This document shows, in pieces, positions 56,910-64,000 of a DNA stretch of 64,000 nucleotides (position 1 is its first letter; every line of letters starts with the position of its first letter). Under the pieces are notes generated by a model. The model ran no database searches. It was not told the DNA's origin and saw nothing but the letters and a program-made list of their open reading frames with translations. The stretch is from assembly GCF_001644575.1 (NCBI RefSeq), contig NZ_CP015596.1, positions 2,418,001-2,482,000 of the forward strand. The letters are read 5' to 3'. This stretch comes from Mycobacterium adipatum. Its GTDB lineage: Bacteria > Actinomycetota > Actinomycetes > Mycobacteriales > Mycobacteriaceae. The translations under genes were made by a program, and so were the position numbers.

Positions 56910-59162
56910 TCAGAGGCGTTGCAGCGTGATGATGGTGACGTCGTCATCGGTCTCCGAGGATGCCAGCGCCTTCGAGATCGTCGACGCGCTGCGGTCGCCG
57001 GCCCGGCCGATCGCGTCGGCGAGTCGGTCCAACCCCGCGTCGATGGTGGAGTCCCGTCGTTCCACCAGTCCGTCGGAGTACATGACGAGCCCTTGTCCGC
57101 GGTCCACGGTGAACGCGCTCGGTGCGTAGCTCACACCACGCACCCCGATGGGAGGTGACAGTTGCACCGGTGCCTGCTCGATCACCGGCCCGGTGCGATA
57201 GGGCGGCAGGTGTCCCGCCGAGGCTGCCTCGACCTGCCCGGATTCCAGATCGACCCGCACGAGGATCACGGTGGCGAAGGTGCGCGGCATCAGGTGCAAG
57301 CTGAACGCGTTCAGTTGTGCCAGTGCCTCAGCCGGCGTGGCCCCGGCAAACAACTGCGAGCGCAACGCGTTACGAAGTTGGGCCATCGCCCCGGCGGCAC
57401 TGAGCCCGTGTCCGGCGACATCGCCCAGCAGTGCGATGAGGCGACCGTCGGGCAGCTGGAACGCGTCATACCAGTCGCCGCCCACCCGGCCCCCGGCGGC
57501 CGGCCGGTAGTCGGCGGACAGCTCCCAGCCCTCGATGGTCGGAATCGACGCGGGCAGCAGGCTGCGCTGCAGCATCTCGGCGACGCGGAACGCTCCTCGG
57601 GTGCGCCGGTACAACTCCTCGACGAGGTGGCCGCGCAGCGCCTCGGCGGTCTCGAGTTGGATGGATGTCCAGGGTTCACAACACTTCTCGACGACCTCGC
57701 GCCAGCGCTCGAAGGATCGGCGGGGGCTGAGCCGCACTCCGTCTCCCTCGCGCACGGCGATGGCCTTGTTGTGCGGGTCCCCGCCCCAGTCCACTGCGCG
57801 CAACGCTTCCTCGCGAAACCAGATCACGTATTGTTCGTCGGGCAGATTCAGCGCCAGTGCGCCCGCGGCGTCGTGCAGATCCAGTTCGGGGAATTCGTCG
57901 GACAGCCGTTCGGTAGAGGTCATCTCCGCGCCGGAGTCCCGCGCCCAGGAAGCGACCGCGGCCACCACATCGGCCGGCGGGACCTCGCCCAGCACATGGT
58001 ATTCACCGCCGAGGCTGACCGCGACCCCGGCGGCGGGTAGCAGGTCCAGCAGGCTGGGGTAGCCCAGCAACGCCGACGCGACCGAATCGCTCTCGTTGAG
58101 TGTCGCGGCGGTCAGGTGGGCGAGCATCGACTGCGACGCCAGGCGCTCGCGCAGCTGATCTTCGTCAAATCGGTCGACCAGTCGCAAAGACAGTGTGGAA
58201 CCGAGGAATTCGGCTGCGGCCCGGACGCCGTAAGGGGGTAGATGCGGTCCGGCGTAGTGGTGGCAGGCGATCAGACCCCAGAGCCGGCCATGGCGCAGCA
58301 GTGAGATGGACATCGACGCGCGCACACCCATGTTCTGCAGGTACTCGATGTGGACCGGCGAGACGCTGCGCAGGGTGGCGTGCGTCAGGTCCAACGGCGT
58401 GCCGACGTCCGGGTCCACGGCGGGCACCAGTGGGGCCGGAACATAGTCGACATCGGAGATCAGACGCAGCCAGTTCTTCTCGTACATGGCCCGGGCCTGC
58501 GCGGGGATGTCACTGGCCGGATAGTGCAGGCCGAGAAAGGAATTGAGGTCCTCACGTTTGCATTCTGCGACGACTTCCCCGTTGTAGTCGCGGTCGTAGC
58601 GATACACCATCACCCGGTCGAATCCGGTCAGATCGCGCACCGCCCGGGCCGCCGTGTCGTACAGCTCGCCGATCGAGGTGGCCCGGTTGAGTTCCTCGAC
58701 GGAGTTGCGCACCGCCTGAAAGGTGTTCGGGAAGGAGAACGGCCGCTGCCCGTACGCGATTTCGAGCTCGACCAGCAGCACACCGCCCGGTTCTCGATGC
58801 AGCAGCGCGTCGAAGGGCCGCGCACGTCCGGCGACGGTGAGTTCCAGCTCCAGCGGATTGCGTTGCCGCAGATCGCCGAAAGTCTGTGCCGACTGTTGAA
58901 CGCGGTCGGCCTGCGCGGCGCCGATGAGTGCCGACAGGTGCCTGCCGAGGACCTCATCGACGGACACCCCGAGCAGATCGCCGACGTTCGCGCTGATCTG
59001 CCGGATCTCGAAATCACGTTCCCGAACCACCGCCAGCACCCCGCGCGGCTGGACGCTGCCCGGAATGTGGATCGGCTCACGGGCGCAGTTGTCGAGGTCG
59101 ATGGGCGTGCCCGCGGGCAGCAGATCGCCGTCGGCGTCGCCGTCGGTGGTGTGACGCGAAAT
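56910..59162 (-). CDS. Bacteriophytochrome-PP2C (RsbU/SpoIIE-type) phosphatase
   Basis: Sensor-effector fusion of about 750 residues. PAS: NCAREPIHIPGSVQPRG with chromophore Cys26 in the ATT-start numbering. GAF: YRYDRDYNGEVVAE, PASDIPAQAR, SPVHIEYLQNMGV and ACHH, the bilin pocket. PHY: tongue motif SPRRSFERW. PP2C output: GGDWYD, GDVAGHG, YSDGLVERR and a final DDVTIITLQR, with metal-binding Asp residues. This predicts a red/far-red photoreceptor that dephosphorylates a STAS partner. The first ATG/GTG/TTG in frame is GTG at 59039, after the Cys; the frame is open back to TAG at 59274-59276. ATT at 59162, 7 nt after GGGGG, is the best start giving a full sensor. Confidence 0.85.
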   Translation of the reverse strand: MSRHTTDGDADGDLLPAGTPIDLDNCAREPIHIPGSVQPRGVLAVVRERDFEIRQISANVGDLLGVSVDEVLGRHLSALIGAAQADRVQQSAQTFGDLRQRNPLELELTVAGRARPFDALLHREPGGVLLVELEIAYGQRPFSFPNTFQAVRNSVEELNRATSIGELYDTAARAVRDLTGFDRVMVYRYDRDYNGEVVAECKREDLNSFLGLHYPASDIPAQARAMYEKNWLRLISDVDYVPAPLVPAVDPDVGTPLDLTHATLRSVSPVHIEYLQNMGVRASMSISLLRHGRLWGLIACHHYAGPHLPPYGVRAAAEFLGSTLSLRLVDRFDEDQLRERLASQSMLAHLTAATLNESDSVASALLGYPSLLDLLPAAGVAVSLGGEYHVLGEVPPADVVAAVASWARDSGAEMTSTERLSDEFPELDLHDAAGALALNLPDEQYVIWFREEALRAVDWGGDPHNKAIAVREGDGVRLSPRRSFERWREVVEKCCEPWTSIQLETAEALRGHLVEELYRRTRGAFRVAEMLQRSLLPASIPTIEGWELSADYRPAAGGRVGGDWYDAFQLPDGRLIALLGDVAGHGLSAAGAMAQLRNALRSQLFAGATPAEALAQLNAFSLHLMPRTFATVILVRVDLESGQVEAASAGHLPPYRTGPVIEQAPVQLSPPIGVRGVSYAPSAFTVDRGQGLVMYSDGLVERRDSTIDAGLDRLADAIGRAGDRSASTISKALASSETDDDVTIITLQRL

Positions 59163-59343
59163 AGCTCGACCCCCAGGTTGAAGTGCGGTCTTCCCGCCTC
59201 GAGAGTGCCAGGTCAGTGCGCGTCCGGTTACATCGACTCCGGGCTTGCCGTAAGCTCGGGCACAGTCAGCGTTCTAACTTGCCCGGTTGAGCAACAGCCC
59301 GTGAGAGATTGCGCCCGAATCAACGCATCCGCGAGGTATTGAG

Positions 59344-59721
59344 ATGCCCAACCCATTCGTTTCTGGTCCGTCATCGCTGGTGTGCACCGAAACATGGCGT
59401 GCCACCACCGTGGTGATCAGCTGCTCCGGCGTGGTCGACATGCTCACCGCGCCCCACATGGGCCAGCTCATCGCCAGCGCGCTGGACAAACGGCCGGCCG
59501 CCGTCGTGATCGACCTGACCGACACCACCATGTTCGCCTCGTGCGGGATGTCCCTGCTGGTGGAGACGCAGGAGAAGCTGCCCGACGAGGCCGCCCTGAT
59601 CGTCGTCGCCGACGGACCGGTCACCCGACGCCCCCTTGAGCTGGTGGGGCTCTCGGCGTTCCTGACCATCTGCTCGACGGTGGATGAGGCGCTGCAGGAG
59701 GCGCAACCCGCCGAGGGCTGA
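59344..59721 (+). CDS. STAS-domain anti-anti-sigma factor
   Basis: A 125-residue STAS protein from ATG at 59344 behind GAGGT. The phosphorylation-site region reads DLTDTTMFASCGMSLLVETQ, with Ser66 where SpoIIAA/RsbV proteins are phosphorylated (DSSG region, here ASCG). In partner switching, the unphosphorylated form binds an RsbW/SpoIIAB anti-sigma kinase and frees a sigma factor. It is divergent from the phytochrome-PP2C across a 181-bp shared promoter region and is its probable substrate. No kinase or sigma gene is adjacent. Confidence 0.88.
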   Translation: MPNPFVSGPSSLVCTETWRATTVVISCSGVVDMLTAPHMGQLIASALDKRPAAVVIDLTDTTMFASCGMSLLVETQEKLPDEAALIVVADGPVTRRPLELVGLSAFLTICSTVDEALQEAQPAEG

Positions 59722-59754
59722 GACACCCGTGGGCGCTTCGTGCACCATGGGCCC

Positions 59755-60510
59755 ATGACCGTCGTATTCGTTCATGGGAACCCGGAAACCAGTGCCATCT
59801 GGGGGCCGCTGATACGCGCCCTGGACCGCGACGACATCGTCACGCTGTCGCCACCCGGGTTCGGCGCGCCATTGCCCGACGGATTCGACCCGAGCTACCT
59901 GGGCTACCGGGACTGGCTCGAAGACCAATTGGAACGCATCGATGCGCCGATCGACCTGGTCGGCCACGACTGGGGCGGCGGTCACGTGGTCAACGCCGTT
60001 ATGCACCGCCCCGAACTGGTCCGCAGCTGGGTCAGCGATATCGTCGGTGTCTTCGACCCGGACTATGTCTGGCATGACCTCGCCCAGATCTGGCAGACGC
60101 CCGACGCCGGCGAGCAGCATGTCGCGGCCATGATGGCCGGTCCCGTCGCCGAGCGCATCGCGAATGCTGTCGCGATGGGCATCGGACCCGATATCGCGCC
60201 GGCGTTGGTGGCGGCCCAGAACGAGGACATGGGCGCTGCGATCCTGCGGCTGTACCGCTCGGCCGCCCAGCCGGTGCTCGCCGAGGCGGGCGCCGCGTTG
60301 GAGAACGCCGCGGCGCGTCCCGGTCTGGCGATCCTGGCCACCGAGGACCATTTCGTCGGCTCGGAGCAGATCAGGCGGCGGGCCGCCGACCGGGCCGGGG
60401 CCCGCACCGAGGTGCTCCAGGGCCTCGGACACTGGTGGATGATCGAGGACCCGGCGCGCGGCGCGGACGTGCTGAGGCGGTTCTGGGCCACACTCGACGC
60501 TGCGGAATAG
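59755..60510 (+). CDS. Alpha/beta hydrolase, haloalkane dehalogenase/epoxide hydrolase-like
   Basis: A 251-residue alpha/beta hydrolase from ATG at 59755. HG motif VFVHGNPE near the N terminus; nucleophile elbow GHDWGG with Asp72 in place of Ser, as in haloalkane dehalogenases and epoxide hydrolases; acid in ATEDHF; catalytic His226 in GLGHWWMIEDP. The short cap domain (about 125-185) is consistent with a small substrate. Function beyond the class is unknown. A 33-bp gap separates it from the SDR gene. Confidence 0.85.
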   Translation: MTVVFVHGNPETSAIWGPLIRALDRDDIVTLSPPGFGAPLPDGFDPSYLGYRDWLEDQLERIDAPIDLVGHDWGGGHVVNAVMHRPELVRSWVSDIVGVFDPDYVWHDLAQIWQTPDAGEQHVAAMMAGPVAERIANAVAMGIGPDIAPALVAAQNEDMGAAILRLYRSAAQPVLAEAGAALENAAARPGLAILATEDHFVGSEQIRRRAADRAGARTEVLQGLGHWWMIEDPARGADVLRRFWATLDAAE

Positions 60511-60543
60511 GTAGTCGAGGCCGGGTCGCCGTACCCTGGCGCG

Positions 60544-61968
60544 GTGACCGCGATCGATCCGGAGAAGCTGCGCACCTGCCTGCAGGTGCTGTCCGAGGTC
60601 GAATCGTTGCACCCCGAGCACCCCGATGCGGTTGCTGTGCGACGTGCCACGGCCGGCATCTGGAAGTCGGTGCGCAAGGCGCGCCGGCACGCCAAACGCG
60701 ACGAGGTGGCCGCCGCCGACAAGGCCGTCATCGCCGCGACCGCCACCGGTGCACCCGGGCGTATCGACGACGAGACCGCCGGGCTGCCGCTGGTGTCGGC
60801 GACCACCGGCGCTTCCGCGGGGACGCTGCTGCGCTCGCGGGCCTGCTACATCTGCAAGCAGCACCACACCGTGGTCGACGCGTTCTACCACCAGCTGTGC
60901 CCGGAGTGCGCCGCGTTCAGCCACGCCAAGCGCGAAGCCCGCACCGACCTGACCGGCCGCACCGCCCTGCTGACCGGCGGTCGCGCCAAGATCGGCATGT
61001 ACATCGCGTTGCGGCTGCTGCGTGACGGTGCGCACACCACCATCACCACCCGCTTCCCGAACGACGCGGTGCGCCGATTCGCGGCCATGGAGGACAGCGC
61101 CGACTGGCTGCACCGGCTGCGCATCATCGGTATCGACTTGCGTGATCCCGCGCAGGTGGTGGCGCTCGCCGACACCGTGGCCGCCCGCGGCCCGCTGGAC
61201 ATCCTGATCAACAACGCCGCGCAGACGGTGCGTCGGGCACCCGGCTCGTACTCGGCGCTGGTCGAGGCCGAGCGCACCCCGCCGGCGGAGCTGTCCCGGG
61301 TGGACGTGGTCACCTTCGACCGGGTCAGCGACGCCCATCCCGCGGCGCTGGCCGGCAGCCTGGCCGAGCACCAGACCCCGCACGGGATCATGGAACTGGC
61401 CCTTACCGCCCGCAGCGCCTCGCCCGAACGGATCGCCGCCGGGACCGCCATCGATGCCGGCGGACTGCTGCCCGACACCGCGCCGGTCAACAGCTGGACC
61501 CAACGGGTGCACGAGGTGGATGCGATGGAGCTGCTGGAGGTGCAGCTGTGCAACCAGACCGCGCCGTTCATCCTGGTGAGCCGGCTGCGCCCGGCGATGG
61601 CCGCCTCCCCGGCGCGCCGCAAGTACGTGGTGAACGTATCGGCGATGGAGGGCCAGTTCGGCCGCCGCTACAAGGGCCCGGGTCACCCGCACACCAATAT
61701 GGCCAAGGCGGCGCTGAACATGCTCACCCGCACCAGCTCCGCGGAGATGCTGGAGCAGGACGGCATCCTGATGACCGCGGTGGACACCGGCTGGATCACC
61801 GACGAGCGTCCGCACCCGACCAAGCTGCGGCTGGCCGAGGAGGGCTTTCATGCGCCGCTGGACCTGGTCGACGGCGCCGCCCGCGTCTACGACCCGATCG
61901 TGCGCGGTGAGGCCGGCGAGGATCTGCACGGCTGCTTCCTGAAGGATTACCGGCCCAGCGACTGGTAG
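60544..61968 (+). CDS. SDR-fold protein with N-terminal zinc ribbon
   Basis: A 474-residue protein from GTG at 60544. Residues 1-95 are helical and charged; residues 100-125 hold CYICKQ...LCPECAAF, a CxxC/CxxC zinc ribbon; residues 140 onward form a Rossmann SDR with LLTGGRAKIGMYIAL, DLRDP and NNAAQTVR. Ser366 (NVSAMEG) and Lys388 (NMAKAAL) fit the catalytic set, but the residue four before the lysine is Thr384 rather than Tyr; Tyr376 is the nearest tyrosine. An inserted segment (about 240-330) is also unusual. The active site is probably altered. Function unknown. Confidence 0.8.
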   Translation: MTAIDPEKLRTCLQVLSEVESLHPEHPDAVAVRRATAGIWKSVRKARRHAKRDEVAAADKAVIAATATGAPGRIDDETAGLPLVSATTGASAGTLLRSRACYICKQHHTVVDAFYHQLCPECAAFSHAKREARTDLTGRTALLTGGRAKIGMYIALRLLRDGAHTTITTRFPNDAVRRFAAMEDSADWLHRLRIIGIDLRDPAQVVALADTVAARGPLDILINNAAQTVRRAPGSYSALVEAERTPPAELSRVDVVTFDRVSDAHPAALAGSLAEHQTPHGIMELALTARSASPERIAAGTAIDAGGLLPDTAPVNSWTQRVHEVDAMELLEVQLCNQTAPFILVSRLRPAMAASPARRKYVVNVSAMEGQFGRRYKGPGHPHTNMAKAALNMLTRTSSAEMLEQDGILMTAVDTGWITDERPHPTKLRLAEEGFHAPLDLVDGAARVYDPIVRGEAGEDLHGCFLKDYRPSDW

Positions 61969-62064
61969 CTGGACCCCATTTCCGCGCGAAATTGCAGATA
62001 TCGCGTGAAAGTGCGAGTGGCTCGCGCAGAAACAGCAATCTCGCACCGAAGAACACCAGAACAG

Positions 62065-62138
62065 CGCCCCCGGCAGGAATCGAACCTGCGACCTAGAGAT
62101 TAGAAGGCTCTTGCTCTATCCAACTGAGCTACGGAGGC
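62065..62138 (-). tRNA. tRNA-Arg (TCT anticodon)
   Basis: The reverse strand gives acceptor GCCTCCG/CGGGGGC (one G-T pair), D arm GCTC...GAGC with AGTTGGATA, anticodon loop CTTCTAA (anticodon TCT) with a mismatch at the top of the anticodon stem, and T arm GCAGG-TTCGATT-CCTGC. CCA is not encoded. No integrase or repeat of the 3' end is seen nearby. Confidence 0.9.
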
Positions 62139-62296
62139 AACGCGGCTGAGTGTATCGTGCGCAACCCCCGTCCCCGCCACGAGTGACACCCGCCGAACAC
62201 CGCGCAAAAGCTGTCCCCTAGTAACCGGCCGCCGACTAGCGTGGACGCTGCGTCGCGGCCGCCAGGGGAGCGCCACGCAGGAGGAGAGTTCGCGCG

Positions 62297-63763
62297 ATGA
62301 GCAAGGTGCCGTTGGATGCGGCGGGGCTGCCCCAGAAACTGAACGGCGTCGACACGCTGCTGCACCGGGGGGAGGCCAATCCCCGTACCCGCTCCGGCAT
62401 CATGGGCGTCGAATTACTTGACACCACCCCCGATTGGGAACGCTTCCGCGCGGTGTTCGACCAGGCGTCGCGCAAGGTGCTGCGGCTGCGTCAAAAGGTG
62501 GTCATGCCGACGCTGCCGACGGCGTCGCCGCGCTGGGTGGTCGACCCCGACTTCAACCTCGATTTCCACGTGCGACGGGTCCGGGTCCCCGAACCGGGCA
62601 CCCTGCGCGAGGTGCTCGACCTGGCCGAAATCGCGTTGCAGTCACCGATGGACATCACCCGCCCGCTGTGGAGTGCCACGCTCGTCGAGGGTCTCGCCGA
62701 CGGACGCGCCGCCACGATCCTGCATCTCAGCCACGCCGTCGCCGACGGGGTCGGCACCGTGGAGATGTTCGCCCACATCTACAACCTGGAGCGCGACGTC
62801 GAGATCGGCGAGCTTGCGCCGCTGCCCATTCCGCAGGATCTGTCGGCCAACGACCTGATGAAGCTCGGGATCAACCGGCTGCCCATGAAGATCACCAACA
62901 GCGTGCTGGGTCTGCTCGGCGGTGCGGCGCACGCGGTCACCAATGTGGTGCGTGATCCGGCGGCGGCGGTCAGCGGCGTGGTGGACTACGCGTTGTCGAC
63001 CACTCGGGTGTCCCGGCCGGTGGCCGACCATTCGCCGCTGCTGCGCCGGCGCAGCCTGTCCTCGCGCAGTGAGGCCATCGACATCGTGTTCGCCGATCTG
63101 CACAAGGCGGCCAAGGCGGCCGGCGGTTCCATCAACGACGCCTACCTGGCCGGGTTGTGCGGAGCGCTGCGGCACTACCACGATGCCCTCGGCGTCCCGA
63201 TCGACACCCTGCCGATGGCGGTGCCGGTGAACCTGCGTTCCGATGACGACCCGGCCGGCGGAAACCGGTTCGCCGGCATCAATCTGGCCGCGCCCATCGG
63301 CATCGCCGATCCGGAACGCCGCATCAAGGCGATCCGCTCGCAGATGACCAGCAAGCGCGAGGAACGCGCCATCGACATGGTCGGCACGATCGCGCCGATC
63401 GCCAGCTTCCTGCCCGACGCCGTCCTCGAATCGGCGGCCAGTTCGGTGGTCAACTCCGATGTGCAGGCCAGCAATGTGCCGGTCTACCCGGGGGACACCT
63501 TCATCGCCGGGGCAAAGGTGCTGCGGCACTACGGACTCGGTCCGCTGCCGGGAGTGGCGATGATGACGGTGCTGGTGTCGCGCGGCGGTTACGTCACCGT
63601 CACCACCCGCTATGACCGCGCGGCATTCGTCGATGACGCCCTGTGGGCGCGCTGCCTGCTGCGGGGCTTCGACGAGATCCTGGCACTCGGCGGGGACGGC
63701 CGAACCGTGCCGGCCTCCTTCGCCGTGGAAACCTCTTCACCGAACGGGAGTGCTGCGCAATGA
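62297..63763 (+). CDS. Wax ester synthase/diacylglycerol acyltransferase (WS/DGAT) family protein
   Basis: A 488-residue acyltransferase from ATG at 62297 with GGAGGAGAG just upstream, matching Rv2484c in place and type. The catalytic motif is SHAVADG (His146, Asp150), where most family members have HHxxxDG, so the first His is Ser. PLWSATLVEGL, NLRSDDDPAGGNRF and SNVPVYPGDTF are other family blocks. It would transfer acyl groups from CoA to diacylglycerol or alcohols for storage lipids. Its stop overlaps the next gene (ATGA), implying coupled expression. Confidence 0.9.
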   Translation: MSKVPLDAAGLPQKLNGVDTLLHRGEANPRTRSGIMGVELLDTTPDWERFRAVFDQASRKVLRLRQKVVMPTLPTASPRWVVDPDFNLDFHVRRVRVPEPGTLREVLDLAEIALQSPMDITRPLWSATLVEGLADGRAATILHLSHAVADGVGTVEMFAHIYNLERDVEIGELAPLPIPQDLSANDLMKLGINRLPMKITNSVLGLLGGAAHAVTNVVRDPAAAVSGVVDYALSTTRVSRPVADHSPLLRRRSLSSRSEAIDIVFADLHKAAKAAGGSINDAYLAGLCGALRHYHDALGVPIDTLPMAVPVNLRSDDDPAGGNRFAGINLAAPIGIADPERRIKAIRSQMTSKREERAIDMVGTIAPIASFLPDAVLESAASSVVNSDVQASNVPVYPGDTFIAGAKVLRHYGLGPLPGVAMMTVLVSRGGYVTVTTRYDRAAFVDDALWARCLLRGFDEILALGGDGRTVPASFAVETSSPNGSAAQ

Positions 63764-64000
63764 GTTCGGCGGACGGGCAACCGGGCGGATCGAAGATCAT
63801 GCGGCTACCGGGCACGGTGGCCGAGATCGAGGCGAGCCCCGAGGGGCCGCAGGTGGGTGCCTTTTTCGATCTGGACGGCACCCTGGTCGCCGGATTCACC
63901 GGCGTGCTGATGACCCGGGATCAGTTGCGGCGCGGCCAGATGAGCGTCGGCGAGTTCATCGGGATGGTGCAGGCCGGTATCAACCACCAGCTGGGCCGAT
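63760..64000 (+). CDS. HAD-hydrolase/acyltransferase (PlsC-like) protein, 5' part only
   Basis: The first 80 codons of a gene cut by the right edge. GAFFDLDGTLVAGFTGVLMTRDQLR is the HAD motif I (nucleophile Asp in DLDGT) and the start matches the bifunctional HAD-PlsC protein Rv2483c, which also follows the WS/DGAT gene in M. tuberculosis. Such proteins combine a phosphatase domain with a 1-acylglycerol-3-phosphate acyltransferase domain (beyond the edge here). Coupled to the upstream acyltransferase gene. Confidence 0.85.
   Translation, partial: MSSADGQPGGSKIMRLPGTVAEIEASPEGPQVGAFFDLDGTLVAGFTGVLMTRDQLRRGQMSVGEFIGMVQAGINHQLGR

Noticed and set aside
61969..62064. Inverted-repeat-like sequence after the SDR gene (TTTCCGCGCGAAATTGC region)
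   Set aside because: Arms are short and imperfect; I could not define a stable stem, so it is not listed as a terminator.
62065..62138. tRNA-Arg as an integration site for a mobile element
   Set aside because: No integrase, no repeated tRNA 3' end and no composition shift on either side within the window.

Overview
The window looks like chromosomal DNA of a rapidly growing mycobacterium (Mycolicibacterium type). It is GC-rich, GTG starts and 4-bp ATGA/GTGA overlaps are common, and it carries genus hallmarks: a single-chain type I fatty acid synthase followed by acpS, an LdtMt2-type L,D-transpeptidase, CmrA, AccA1/AccD1, BkdABC and a WS/DGAT acyltransferase. From memory of the M. tuberculosis map, the stretch from fas to the right edge follows Rv2524c down to Rv2483c, read in reverse, with deletions and insertions. 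I see no insertion sequence, integrase, prophage or CRISPR array. Species cannot be fixed from sequence alone.

Layout. (1) 1-2261: leftward operon of NorF/COX4-like and NorE/COX3-like subunits plus two paralogous membrane proteins, behind two copies of a TAGCCG-N2-CGGCTA palindrome. (2) 2345-9020: catabolic cluster of a crotonase, two acyl-CoA ligases, an ACMSD-type amidohydrolase and two Mce-associated membrane proteins without Mce genes; copies of a TGAGAAT-N3-ATTCTCA operator lie before three of its transcription units. (3) 9080-13011: two convergent IspD-family genes (one with the catalytic motifs, one degenerate), an LtrA protein and an MFS carrier. (4) 13012-25297: long fas upstream region, fas, acpS, a dense hairpin element and an M20 peptidase. 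(5) 25286-36518: bcp, small proteins, tRNA-Lys, ldtB, stress/SDR genes, tRNA-His, orn, a HerA-like ATPase, cmrA, an MFS carrier and a proline-rich membrane protein.

(6) 36599-46592: a near-complete leucine degradation island. A BkaR-type TetR regulator faces accD1-accA1-fadE19-maoC-citE-bkdA-bkdB-bkdC across two operator repeats. Together these take 2-ketoisocaproate through isovaleryl-CoA, 3-methylcrotonyl-CoA and 3-methylglutaconyl-CoA to HMG-CoA cleavage. (7) 46605-50885: an EchA14-like crotonase divergent from a 1096-residue secreted Gly/Ala-rich repeat protein that resembles a PGRS region without a PE domain. (8) 50862-56472: a peptide/nickel-type ABC transporter operon (dppA-B-C-D order, leftward) ending in a coupled methyltransferase.

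(9) 56593-59721: an ABM-domain protein, then a bacteriophytochrome fused to a PP2C (RsbU/SpoIIE-type) phosphatase, divergent from a STAS anti-anti-sigma factor. This looks like a red-light-gated partner-switching module and is the most unusual system here; the phytochrome's chromophore cysteine lies upstream of any ATG/GTG/TTG start. (10) 59755-64000: an alpha/beta hydrolase, a zinc-ribbon SDR, tRNA-Arg, a WS/DGAT acyltransferase and the 5' end of a HAD-type PlsC-like gene cut by the right edge.
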